From Chrysophaeum taylorii (taxonomy: Eukaryota; Sar; Pelagophyceae; Pelagomonadales; Pelagomonadaceae): a stretch of 64,000 nucleotides of DNA. The stretch is from the NCBI GenBank assembly GCA_029834535.1, contig JAQMWT010000344.1, forward strand, positions 310,001 to 374,000, in the 5' to 3' direction. The notes below the pieces were generated by a model. It was not told where the DNA came from, did no database searches, and saw nothing but the letters and a program-made list of their open reading frames with translations. The position numbers and the translations under genes were made by a program. Positions 1 to 7,818 of this stretch are shown piece by piece (position 1 is the stretch's first letter; every line of letters begins with the position of its first letter).

Positions 1-1
1 C

Positions 2-538
2 GACGAGGCGGGGGCAACAACAACGCCCATCGACGAGGACGAACAGAAGCGAATTGTCGAAGGATTACGGGACGAAAGCGAGAGCATTAATCGGAGCGCT
101 CGGCGCATGTTTGCGGCGCTGAACGGCGCGGGCATCTGCGGCGTCATCTATTGCCTCATCTTGTTGAGCATTACTCGCCAGCGATGGCCTGGCGACGTTG
201 GGCACCCGCTCCAAGCATACGTGCCGTGGAGAGCCGTGGTGCCATGGCTCCTCGTTGCGTATTGTTGCACCATCGTTGCGTTTGCCTGCGCGGCCCGTAT
301 ATGCGTTGGCGAGGCGAGCTCGCGAGTGCGATTGTTCGGCACTGCGGCCGCCCTTGGGCCAACGGTGACATGGGGCCCGACGTTGCTTCGCGCGGCCGCT
401 CCAATGCCGATGTGGTGGATCGCGTTCGCCGCACCAATCAGCCTCACGCTCGCGGTTTACGTCGACAACGACATGGCAGATCTCGCAAGCAGCGTGACGC
501 AGCTGGATGCGCTGCGCTATAAGTATAAGGACGTCTGA
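2..538 (+). CDS. C-terminal part of a multi-pass membrane protein (5' end outside window)
   Basis: The frame is open from the first complete codon of the window (base 2) to the stop at 536-538, so the gene starts upstream. An internal ATG at 107 is unlikely to be the true start because the preceding 35 codons are open and read as an ordinary charged stretch (acidic, then DEQKR-rich). At least four hydrophobic segments can be seen: one just after residue 36 (GAGICGVIYCLILLSI), a VVPWLLVAYCCTIVAF segment, a GTAAALGPTVTWGPTLL segment and an MWWIAFAAPISLTLAVYV segment. The tail is short and soluble. I do not recognise a family. It could be the membrane domain of a transporter, channel or sensor. 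Membrane topology is the only claim I make. Confidence 0.6.
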   Translation, partial: DEAGATTTPIDEDEQKRIVEGLRDESESINRSARRMFAALNGAGICGVIYCLILLSITRQRWPGDVGHPLQAYVPWRAVVPWLLVAYCCTIVAFACAARICVGEASSRVRLFGTAAALGPTVTWGPTLLRAAAPMPMWWIAFAAPISLTLAVYVDNDMADLASSVTQLDALRYKYKDV

Positions 539-1060
539 GACTACGCATCGCCTTCTTCAAGTGGTGACCGACGAAGGTAGTGTAGTGAAGCCAGGACTCA
601 GTGCACCTTGTGTGTTCGCCCTTCTCCTCCTAGCTCGAACATCTCCCTCTGTTGCAATAATTATCGAGTCCCGAGCCGGCAGAGAGGGCAACGAGAGAAG
701 TCTCCTTCCTATGTTGTATGTGTTCGCTCTACTCCTCCTAACCCGGAAAACACGCGAGTGCTGATGAGCTCCCGGGCTGATGCTAGAAGATACTCCTGGC
801 CGCCGCACCCTCCCCTCTTCTCCCCGCCCCCCGCTGCGTTCTTCATTGTCCCTTTGCGCTCGACGACTGCGCTCTCCTCTTCTTCGAATCTTCGCTCTGA
901 TGCATACCTCTCTTATTCCCGCCCGCCCGCAAACCCCCTTCCGCGTGGCGACTTTACAGAGTAATTAGAATAGGGTAAAAAAAACTAGTTATACTTGAGT
1001 TGACTTTACCTTTCCCTTAACTTTACTTCTTTCGCTCGACGTGCCTAGAGTTTAGGGTTT
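539..1060. other. Intergenic, no gene recognised
   Basis: Pyrimidine-rich sequence after the first gene. The short ORFs on both strands lack compositional or motif support. From about 1061 a dispersed repeat begins. Confidence 0.5.
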
Positions 1061-2097
1061 TACAAGTGCAGGCCAGTAAGTTCACCTAGTCCCCGTTAAG
1101 TTCACCAAGTCCCAATCTCTAACCCCAGTAAATTCGGCGTAAACCCGCTCGTGCTCACATCCACTCTCCTTTGAAGTCGTCGCCGTCACCCCCGCCAATC
1201 TAAGCTGCTTTGATCCGCACACGCCGCTAACCTTTGAGTTTACTCTAAAAACCCCAGTAAGTTCACACTTGGTCTCAGTAAGTTCACCTGGTCACTAAGT
1301 TCTTCTAGTCCCAATCTCTAACCTCAGTAAGTTCACCTGGTTCCAGTAAGTTCACCTGGTCCCAGTAAGTTTACCTATAGTGCGCGTGTAGACGCTGGGA
1401 GGGGGCTTATCAGTATTGCGCAGCACGTGTGGGGTAGGGCGGAGTCGTCGACCCAGAAGAGGATATCCTCGGGGTTGCCGATCGACAGAGAGCCACGTCG
1501 AGCTGGACGTGGCAGAAGACGGGCTTCGCCAAGAGGACGCCGACCTCGCGGGACGTCTGGCCCTGGCTCTTGTTGATCGTTTGGCGTAGGCGGGCCTTAA
1601 GCGATACAGGTTGGAGGAGCCTCGGTGACAACGACACGATCGATCATGTATCTGGTACCGTTGCAGTGGCCGTGCGACGGGTCGAGGTTGCGAAGACATT
1701 AAGCTCGCGATCAAAGTCAGCATGCCGTTGGTTGTCAGGGAGTTGAAAACTCTACTGTAAAGAGCGAGGCGTCGTCTTCCGACCCAACCTAGTCGGCCGA
1801 AAAGAACTCCGACGCCTCGTCTCCGGGAAAAAAAGGCCGCGGTCATGCGCGCGTTGTCAGCATCGACAACATCGTTTCGACGGGGCGTGAGAATGGCGCG
1901 CTGAAAGAGCCGCCGCGGGTCGTGGAAATAGTCTGCGAGGTCGCCGTAGACGGCTTGGAGGATCACTGTCTGGCTCTCGCGCCTACCTGATCCTTACTCT
2001 CGCGCCTACCTGATCCTTACCCTAAATCGAGGGACAAACAGACAGACAGACAAACAAACAAACAGACAGACAAACATCTGTCGAATAGTAGTTAGGA
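1061..2097 (-). mobile_element. Pif1/Helitron-type helicase-fragment repeat, copy 1 (inverted relative to copies 2-4)
   Basis: Read on the minus strand, this unit has the same layout as the three copies at 27.8-31.1 kb. It begins with a CCTAACTACTA motif and a (GTCT)n tract, then a helicase fragment (about 1352-1966), then a minisatellite of GTGAACTTACTGG units, and it ends at CTGGCCTGCACTTGTA. In the coding part one frame gives a YGDLADYFHDP...RAILTPRRNDVVDADNARM stretch. A second gives TINKSQGQT followed by VGVLLAKPVFCHVQLDVALCR. These are C-terminal motifs of Pif1-like helicases as found in Helitrons. The frames do not connect, so this is a broken fragment. The unit also contains the dispersed CCGCCAATCTAAGCTGCTT motif at about 1192-1212. 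Confidence 0.75.
2032..2078. repeat. (GACA/AACA)n microsatellite
   Basis: A run of GACA and AACA tetramers that corresponds, inverted, to the (GTCT/GTTT)n tract at the start of each helicase-fragment unit at 27.8, 28.9 and 29.9 kb. Confidence 0.85.
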
Positions 2098-2457
2098 CTT
2101 CACCCTCGTGGCGAGCTGGCGGAGTGGGGAGGGAGGCTCTACAAGAAGATCGAAAAAGACACCAGGTACGGCATCCTCCCTGCCCAAGCACACGCCAGAT
2201 CCTCGCGCGGCTCCATCGCCACGCTTCCTGCCGAGAGCTTCTTCGAACGAATCATCTCGGCCGGCAACATCGTTCTGACCGAGGGTAACTCGCTGCTTGG
2301 CAAAGAAGAATGCGACATGCTCGTCCTCTTGCGCATGAACCGCGGGTTCATGGAGTGGGCCCGAGGCAAACACGGCAAGATCGCCAACGTCGCCGACGAG
2401 ACCACGATCCCCGCTGAAGAAAACCAAGAGGACGACACGGACTCGCCGGTAGAGTAG
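2098..2457 (+). pseudogene. hAT-family transposase C-terminal (dimerisation) fragment
   Basis: A plus-strand frame with no upstream ATG runs to a stop at 2455-2457. It contains the order expected of the hAT C-terminal dimerisation region: a W-containing helix (ELAEWGGRLYKKIEKD), then LPAESFFERIISAGNIVLTE (compare IPASSAPSERVFSxAGxxVT in hAT transposases), then LLGKEECDMLVLLRMN (compare RLxPxxVxxLxFLxxN). An acidic tail follows. The catalytic DDE core is missing, so this is a remnant. It abuts the 5' end of helicase-fragment copy 1, and the hAT sequence may have been cut by that insertion. The larger minus-strand ORFs here have no recognisable content and I treat them as shadows. Confidence 0.65.
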
Positions 2458-2595
2458 ACGGCTTACGACGGCCTGCGAATGCCATCGTGGATTCGGTGGA
2501 TACGAAAAAAGATTGCAAGCGCCCACTGCACTTTTGCAACGCTGAAATTTTAACCCCTGACTTTCTACTCCCTAAACCCGCACGTCGAGAACGGG

Positions 2596-3795
2596 ATGCG
2601 AGAGCACGGCGTCGTGTATCTCGAATGCGCTGCCACAGAGCTCGGGTACGGGCCGTTCGAGCTAGTGTCCAAGCCGCGGTGCGGAACGTGGTGCTTGCGC
2701 CAGTGTGGGAACGCCGACGGCGGAATGTTGCGGGTAAGACCTCGCTTCGTCGGCACTGTCGATTTCAATGGCGGTGGCGGGCCGTGGTCGCAGTGGCGAC
2801 GGGAAGAATACGGCGACTTCGAGCGACTTGTGAACGTGGGTGACCCGTCGCGGGTGCTGGTTGGGTCAACGAACGACCTCGCGACGACGGCCGACCGCGA
2901 CACGCCGGCGTGTCTCTTCCGCGTCGCGATCTCGGCGCCGGCTCGCGTCGCGAGCTCGGTCGCAGGTGGCTTCAATGTAGACGAGAGCGTGGACTTCACG
3001 CGTGCCGAGTACGAGCACTTTGACCGCGAGGGCTACGTGATCGCTCGGGGCGTCGTCGACTCGGAAGCCGTCGACCGGGCTTTGCGCGTGATAAACGCCG
3101 AGCTATGCCGCCCGGGTAGCGTGGTGCCGAACGAAGACGGCATGGGCATGACGATCTGCGACGAGGCGTCGCGCGACGTGGACGTCGGCGGCATCCTAGC
3201 CAAATCCCCCAAGGCACTCGCGCTCGTCGAGCGCCTGGTCGGCCGTGGCGCGGTGGCAAACCGGAGACATCTCAAGTGCCAGGTCGCTCTGCGCAAGCCC
3301 GAGCTCGGCCTGACCGAAGACCAGCGTATGGCGCGTCGAGCGGAGCTCGCGGGCCACCAGTGGCATGTTGACGGTATGGTCAAGAATCGACACACCCCGT
3401 TCAATTTGCTGGTGGGCGTCGCGCTCTCCGACCAGACGCAACCCGGCGCGGGCCAGCTCGTTGTGTATCCTGGCTCGCACCGCGTCATCCTCGACGCCTA
3501 TCGCGACCGCGTCGAACGCCACAACGGCGAACTCTACGTGAACGGCCCCGACCCAAACAAGCCTCTTTTCGTCAACGCCGTCGACGTCAACCTCCGTCCT
3601 GGCGATGTCGTCTTCGTCCACCAGAAGACGGCGCATAAAGTCGGCGAGAACACGAGCCCCAATATTCGGTACCAGCTTTATTTTCGCCTATCGCACGTCG
3701 ACCGCGAACGGTCGGTCGAGTCTGGCTCCGCGCTCACCGACATTCGGAGTGGCCTCGACGGCCTGCGGGCCGCCCTGCAGCAGCCCCGTTTCTAG
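2596..3795 (+). CDS. Phytanoyl-CoA dioxygenase (PhyH)-family Fe(II)/2-oxoglutarate oxygenase
   Basis: A 399-residue protein. From about residue 130 (FTRAEYEHFDREGYVIARGVV) to the end it shows the PhyH fold signature: an N-terminal helix, an HxD iron ligand pair at His257/Asp259 (GHQWHVDGM), a GAGQLVVYPGSH strand, and the distal His347 followed by NTSPNIR with Arg358, the usual 2-oxoglutarate anchor. These residues make an active oxygenase likely. The substrate cannot be inferred, since the family hydroxylates fatty acyl-CoAs and many small molecules. Residues 1-125 are not recognised. The frame is open back to about 2554 without an ATG, so an upstream exon spliced near 2560-2590 is possible and the true N-terminus is uncertain. 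The gene is convergent with the glycosyltransferase downstream (94 bp apart, GAAGAA-rich). Confidence 0.85.
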   Translation: MREHGVVYLECAATELGYGPFELVSKPRCGTWCLRQCGNADGGMLRVRPRFVGTVDFNGGGGPWSQWRREEYGDFERLVNVGDPSRVLVGSTNDLATTADRDTPACLFRVAISAPARVASSVAGGFNVDESVDFTRAEYEHFDREGYVIARGVVDSEAVDRALRVINAELCRPGSVVPNEDGMGMTICDEASRDVDVGGILAKSPKALALVERLVGRGAVANRRHLKCQVALRKPELGLTEDQRMARRAELAGHQWHVDGMVKNRHTPFNLLVGVALSDQTQPGAGQLVVYPGSHRVILDAYRDRVERHNGELYVNGPDPNKPLFVNAVDVNLRPGDVVFVHQKTAHKVGENTSPNIRYQLYFRLSHVDRERSVESGSALTDIRSGLDGLRAALQQPRF

Positions 3796-3889
3796 TGCGG
3801 TTCAACTTTAGTACGCCCGTCAGAAGAACAACAACGAGAAGAAGAAGGAGGAGGAGGAGAAGAAGAAGGTCAAAGGCAATCAATCCTCT

Positions 3890-5082
3890 TTAAAAGAAGA
3901 CGTCGGGTGAAATGGTGTGGAGATTGAGCGACAGCAAAAGGAAATCGCAGCCCGCGTTGGGGCGTTGAAGAAATTGGGCGTGTTGGCTCATATTGAGCAT
4001 GTTGCCGACTTCGAGAGTATGCATCCGGCCCGTGCCGGCGGAGAAAAAATTGAAGCGACACGTCTGGCGGGAAAAAATGCCCTTATGCGTCAGCACATTT
4101 CGCGAGAGACTGTAAGTGTCGTCGCAAAATCGAAACCTCGGGCATAGTTCGTGGCGCGCTGCGCAGTCGAGTTTGAGATGGGGATAGCGGCGCAGGACCT
4201 GTGGGGTCAAGATGGCGTGCTGCGCTTCCTTGTACGCGAAGCGGAAGATTTCGCCGTGATACTTCAGGCACCCTTCTTCTCGCGCGAGCGTCAAGACGTT
4301 GTGCCACAGGCTGTATTGGTCTTTGAACCCACACCTGAAGTGGAGCCAGCCCGCGATAAACCTCCTCGCGAGCATCGTATCGCGGACGTAATAGAGTCGG
4401 CCCGGGACGTGCCAAAAAAGGTCGCGAGAGTGGCTGTTCTCGAATAACACGTCCACCTTGTTGTCGACGTGAATATTCAGGAGCTTTTCTTCGAGACTAC
4501 TCCGGTTTCCGAACTCGAGCGGTTCGGCAAACGTGTCCATGTCGAAGTAGAAGACGCCGCCGACAAGCGGGTGATCGAGCATCGCGTAGGTCGAGATCAT
4601 CTTGATGTGGTGGTTCGAATTGAGGTCATCACGCCGGCCGTGCAACGAGTAGTACGAACGAGCCAGTCGCCGCCGTCGTTGCGCGTTGTGGTACGGGTCT
4701 TCGCCAGCGCGAAAGAGCTGCATCACTCGCGACCGGCTGCATTCGGGCCCGATGCTATTGGCAATCTCGCTAGACAACTCGCCGATGAAAACGGCAATGT
4801 TCATGTTGACGGACCGCCTACTCAACCAGTGGCAGCATCATCAACTCTTGGCCTCCTCACTCACGCCCAAAGGATCTTGTTGACGAAGTTGGGCCAGAGA
4901 TGGTAAAGGTAGTCGAAGCTGTTGACGACCATGAGTATAGCGGGCGCGGGAGGCTCGACGTCGACGTTGGCGTACATGCAGACAATAGGACCATGTCGCT
5001 CGACTATGCTCGAGTTGAGCGGGTCCACGACAATCGCGCGCTGCCCGAACGGCCCGCGGTTGGTGTCGAACCACAGATGCAT
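3890..5082 (-). CDS. Glycosyltransferase with DxD motif, two exons (joined 3890-4817 and 4865-5082)
   Basis: Exon 2 (minus strand) encodes a soluble domain with a YFDMDTF DxD-type metal/nucleotide-sugar motif, an SNHHIKM...LDHPLVGGVFYFDMD context and a QYSLWHNVL segment, as in GT-A fold glycosyltransferases acting on nucleotide-diphospho-sugars. Exon 1 ends ...WPNFVNKILWA and is followed by a consensus donor GTGAGTGAGG. Removing the 47-nt intron 4818-4864 (acceptor GAGTAG) joins the frames exactly (VNKILWA-RSVNMNIAVF). The minimal product from the Met at 5082 is 381 residues. No transmembrane anchor is seen, so one or more upstream exons are likely. An ATG at 5377 opens 50 coherent codons ending at 5225, but I could not resolve that junction. 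Sugar and acceptor are unknown. Confidence 0.75.
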
Positions 5083-5567
5083 TGCAGGGCTCGTCCTGAG
5101 CTCCCTGCGTGAAATATCTTCACCGTTATTACCAGCAAAACGCGTACGGCGGCGCCGTCGAACTCGACGGCTGCAGACCGGACTGCAGATGATCGGATAA
5201 CTTTGACACTGGCAGAAACTCAACTCAGCGCACCCTTATGGTGAAGCGACAGCTCGTGTCGACCTTCCCGGCTTGGGTCATCCAGTCGCATAGTCCATCG
5301 ACGCCGCCCTGGCAGGCTTCGACCGTCGGATCGAACCGGTAGCCGCTCGCGACAGACACCGCGATCCATTGCCACATCGGCGTAGTGTGATATGGGGGTA
5401 ACGAACGAATGATTCGAGTAGTAGTAGTATCGCGTGCTGTTATAAATTTGTGCTACACAGCGTGCGTTCCCTCTAACCCTTTTCATTTCAGCTACCCCCG
5501 CCAATCTAAGCTGCTTTGATCAGCACTAAACCCCTCACAGTAGACACTTTGCGCTGGGGACGGGGGG
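5083..5567. other. Shared upstream region of the glycosyltransferase (-) and acyltransferase (+)
   Basis: Contains a possible 5' exon of the minus-strand glycosyltransferase (ATG at 5377, stop at 5225-5227, beginning MWQWIAVSVASG) whose splice to 5082 I cannot fix. Close to the acyltransferase start lies a copy of the dispersed motif CCGCCAATCTAAGCTGCTT (5499-5517). Confidence 0.4.
5498..5520 (+). repeat. Dispersed motif CCGCCAATCTAAGCTGCTTTGAT
   Basis: An exact core of 19 bp that recurs at about 1192, 27,630 (-), 28,677 (-), 29,730 (-), 30,898 (-), 56,393, 56,533 and 56,703. This is the only copy close upstream of a host start codon (48 bp before the ATG at 5568). Elsewhere it lies in repeats. 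Confidence 0.8.
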
Positions 5568-6647
5568 ATGATGTTGTTGCGTCTCTTGCGCACGTGGGGA
5601 TGCTTCGCTCTTTTATTGACGACGGCCGCGATCGGGTCGCTCGCACTGCTCGCCGCCACTATCATCGCAATCCCATTTGGTGCCGGGGAGGAACTGCGGC
5701 GGTGGCAACGGTTCGTCGCGTGGTGGTGGTTCGCGTTTGCCGGTGCCATGATCGAGGTCGTCGGTGGAGTGCGCGTCGAGGTTGAGACGGGGTTCGCGCG
5801 TCGGTCCGACGCGCGCGTGGTGGTCGTGTGCAACCACCACTCGAACGCTGATTGGATGTTTTTGTGGTGCCTGTGCGCGCGGCTCGGTCGGTGCCACGAC
5901 CTCTGCGTCGCGTCCAAGGAGTCGATGAAAGCGATCCCGTTCTGCGGGTGGGCGATGCAGGGGCTGGTTTTCATCTTTCTCTCGCGGGAGAATCGCATCC
6001 GCGACCTAGCGACGATCCGCGAGCGCGTCGCGTACTGGCGACGCGGGCCGTCGACGTTCGTGTTGCTCTTTCCCGAAGGCACCGACCTCTCGCCGTCGAA
6101 CGTCGCCAAGGCACAGGCGTTTGGCAAGACTCTGACACCTCCGGTGTGCTGGCGACACGTGCTCGTTCCGCGTACCGGCGGCACGGTGGCCGTCGTCGCC
6201 GCGCTGAGGCCCGAGGCCGTCTACGATCTGACGATCGCCTATCCGGGGGCCAGACTCCGCCCGACTCTCACGAGCCTGCTGCGGAAGGAAGGTTTCCCGC
6301 GCGCCGTGCGTATTGTCGGCGAACGTTTCGAGCCGTCGCAGCTTCCGCCGCTGGGAGACGAGGCCGCGTGGAAAAAGTGGCTCTTGGACCGGTTCGCGCG
6401 CAAGGAGCAACTGTTCCACTCCGCGGCGGACCTCGGGGAGATTGCATCGCCCGCGCCGCGCCCCGTGCGCCTCTATGGTACCGCCCTGTGCGGCTGGGGA
6501 CTGGCCGTCGCGGGCTTTGGAGTGTGCTTGTGGCGCCGGTCCGACGCGCGCGCCTCTGCCTTCGCCGGCGTCCTCATCTGGGTTTGCCTCACCACCGTCT
6601 TCCATGGCCTCGACACAGCTATCCTCCACCAAACACGCCGCGCTTGA
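5568..6647 (+). CDS. Lysophospholipid acyltransferase (LPLAT/AGPAT family, LCLAT1-like)
   Basis: A 359-residue integral membrane acyltransferase that would esterify lysophosphatidate or another lysophospholipid from acyl-CoA in the ER or mitochondrial membranes. It starts with a long hydrophobic segment (LLRLLRTWGCFALLLTTAAIGSLALLAATIIAI). Motif I is NHHSNADWMF (the catalytic NHxxxxD form), followed by AIPFCGWAMQ and FLSRENRIRD, and motif III is LFPEGTDLSP. VLVPRTGG follows, a feature of the LCLAT1/plant LPAT4-5 branch rather than plastid LPATs. Two hydrophobic C-terminal helices close the protein. Length and motif spacing fit a full gene, and the start at 5568 precedes the first membrane segment directly. 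The substrate is not determined by sequence. Confidence 0.9.
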   Translation: MMLLRLLRTWGCFALLLTTAAIGSLALLAATIIAIPFGAGEELRRWQRFVAWWWFAFAGAMIEVVGGVRVEVETGFARRSDARVVVVCNHHSNADWMFLWCLCARLGRCHDLCVASKESMKAIPFCGWAMQGLVFIFLSRENRIRDLATIRERVAYWRRGPSTFVLLFPEGTDLSPSNVAKAQAFGKTLTPPVCWRHVLVPRTGGTVAVVAALRPEAVYDLTIAYPGARLRPTLTSLLRKEGFPRAVRIVGERFEPSQLPPLGDEAAWKKWLLDRFARKEQLFHSAADLGEIASPAPRPVRLYGTALCGWGLAVAGFGVCLWRRSDARASAFAGVLIWVCLTTVFHGLDTAILHQTRRA

Positions 6648-6732
6648 GAGCAGCAAAAAAGACGACCACCACCACGACCACCACCGTCATCATCAAGGGA
6701 GGAGAGAGAGAGAGAGACACAAACACACACAC

Positions 6733-7740
6733 CTACGACGACGACGACGACGGCGGCAAGTCGACGACGCCGGCCGCATGCATCGCGGCCTCGACTCGCG
6801 CGTGGTAGTCGGGGGCGAGCTCAGTAAGCGGAAGGCGAATGCCAGGGGGGATGCGGCCCATGCGCTGGAGCGCCCACTTGACAGGGATGGGGTTGCTCTC
6901 GCAGAAGAGGTCGGCGTGGAGGGCGGCGAGGGACGCATCCATCTCGCGCGCCGCGTCGAGGTCGCCCTTTTTGCCGAGGGTCATCACGTCCTGGAACGCC
7001 CGGGGCGCGACGTTGGCCGTGACGGAAATGGTGCCATCCCCGCCGGCGGCGACGAAATCGAGACTCGTCGCGTCGTCGCCCGAGACGAGGACGAAGTCGT
7101 CGCCGCAAGCAGCGCGGAGCGCCGAAACGCGCGAGACGTCGCCCGTCGCTTCCTTGAGGCCGACGATTCGCGGGTGCGCCGCGAGGTCGCCGACGGTCTC
7201 GGGCTTGAGGTCGACGCCCGTGCGTCCAGGGACGTTGTAGAGGAGCATGGGAATATCTACGGCGTCGGCGATTTTCGAGAAGTGGGCGACCATGCCGCGC
7301 TGCGTGGGTTTGACGTAGTAGGGCGTCACGACGAGGCTCGCGTCGGCCCCCAAGGCCGCCGCGCGTCGCGTGGTGTCGATGGTCGCGTCGGTGTCGATCG
7401 TGCCCGTGCCCACGACCATCGGCATCTTGCCCTCGACGACCTTGGCCGTCTCAGCGAGCACCGCCTCGCGCTCGGCGACCGTCAGCGTCGAAGCCTCGCC
7501 TGTTGTCCCGAGGACGACAACGCCCGCCGTGCCGCTCTCGATGTGCCACTCGAGGAGTGCGCGCAGCGCCCCGAGGTCGAGCGTGCCGTCGCTTGCCATG
7601 GGCGTCACGAGCGCGACGATGCTCTCGCCGACCACGGGCATCGCGGACTGCGCGACCCGCCGTCGCTCCGTCGTCGGAGGCGACGGGGTCGTCGGCGCGA
7701 AGGCCGCGGCAGCGACGAACAGCAACAACAGTAGCAACAT
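6733..7740 (-). CDS. dapA: 4-hydroxy-tetrahydrodipicolinate synthase, probably plastid-targeted
   Basis: A 335-residue class I aldolase of the diaminopimelate lysine pathway; it condenses pyruvate with aspartate semialdehyde. VALVTPM, the GTTGEASTL loop, a PYYVKPTQRG segment, LLYNVPGRTG (the catalytic Tyr) and GLKEATGD with the Schiff-base Lys196 are all present. The N-terminus MLLLLLLFVAAA followed by AFAPTTPSPP looks like an ER signal peptide with Phe just after the cleavage site. That bipartite AFAP arrangement directs proteins into heterokont complex plastids, which fits a plastid lysine pathway. The tail is a poly-Ser stretch. Its start codon lies 78 bp from that of the divergently transcribed large scaffold gene. 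The plus-strand ORFs across this gene are antisense shadows. Confidence 0.93.
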   Translation of the reverse strand: MLLLLLLFVAAAAFAPTTPSPPTTERRRVAQSAMPVVGESIVALVTPMASDGTLDLGALRALLEWHIESGTAGVVVLGTTGEASTLTVAEREAVLAETAKVVEGKMPMVVGTGTIDTDATIDTTRRAAALGADASLVVTPYYVKPTQRGMVAHFSKIADAVDIPMLLYNVPGRTGVDLKPETVGDLAAHPRIVGLKEATGDVSRVSALRAACGDDFVLVSGDDATSLDFVAAGGDGTISVTANVAPRAFQDVMTLGKKGDLDAAREMDASLAALHADLFCESNPIPVKWALQRMGRIPPGIRLPLTELAPDYHARVEAAMHAAGVVDLPPSSSSS

Positions 7741-7818
7741 TCAGACTCAGTTCAAAAAACGCCTTCGCTGTTTCGGGGCCGCCACAAGCAACGGCTTTCG
7801 TCGTCGCAGGCAGACACG

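Noticed and set aside
1048-1058. TTTAGGG heptamers (here and in each helicase unit) as telomeric sequence
   Set aside because: Only isolated single occurrences; no tandem array.
1352-1966. 204-codon minus-strand ORF as a host gene
   Set aside because: The same sequence occurs in four repeat copies, and its helicase motifs lie in different frames. It is a transposon-derived fragment.
6313-7734. 473-codon plus-strand ORF over the dapA region
   Set aside because: Antisense to dapA, which has all catalytic motifs. The ORF is low-complexity Arg/His/Asp-rich.
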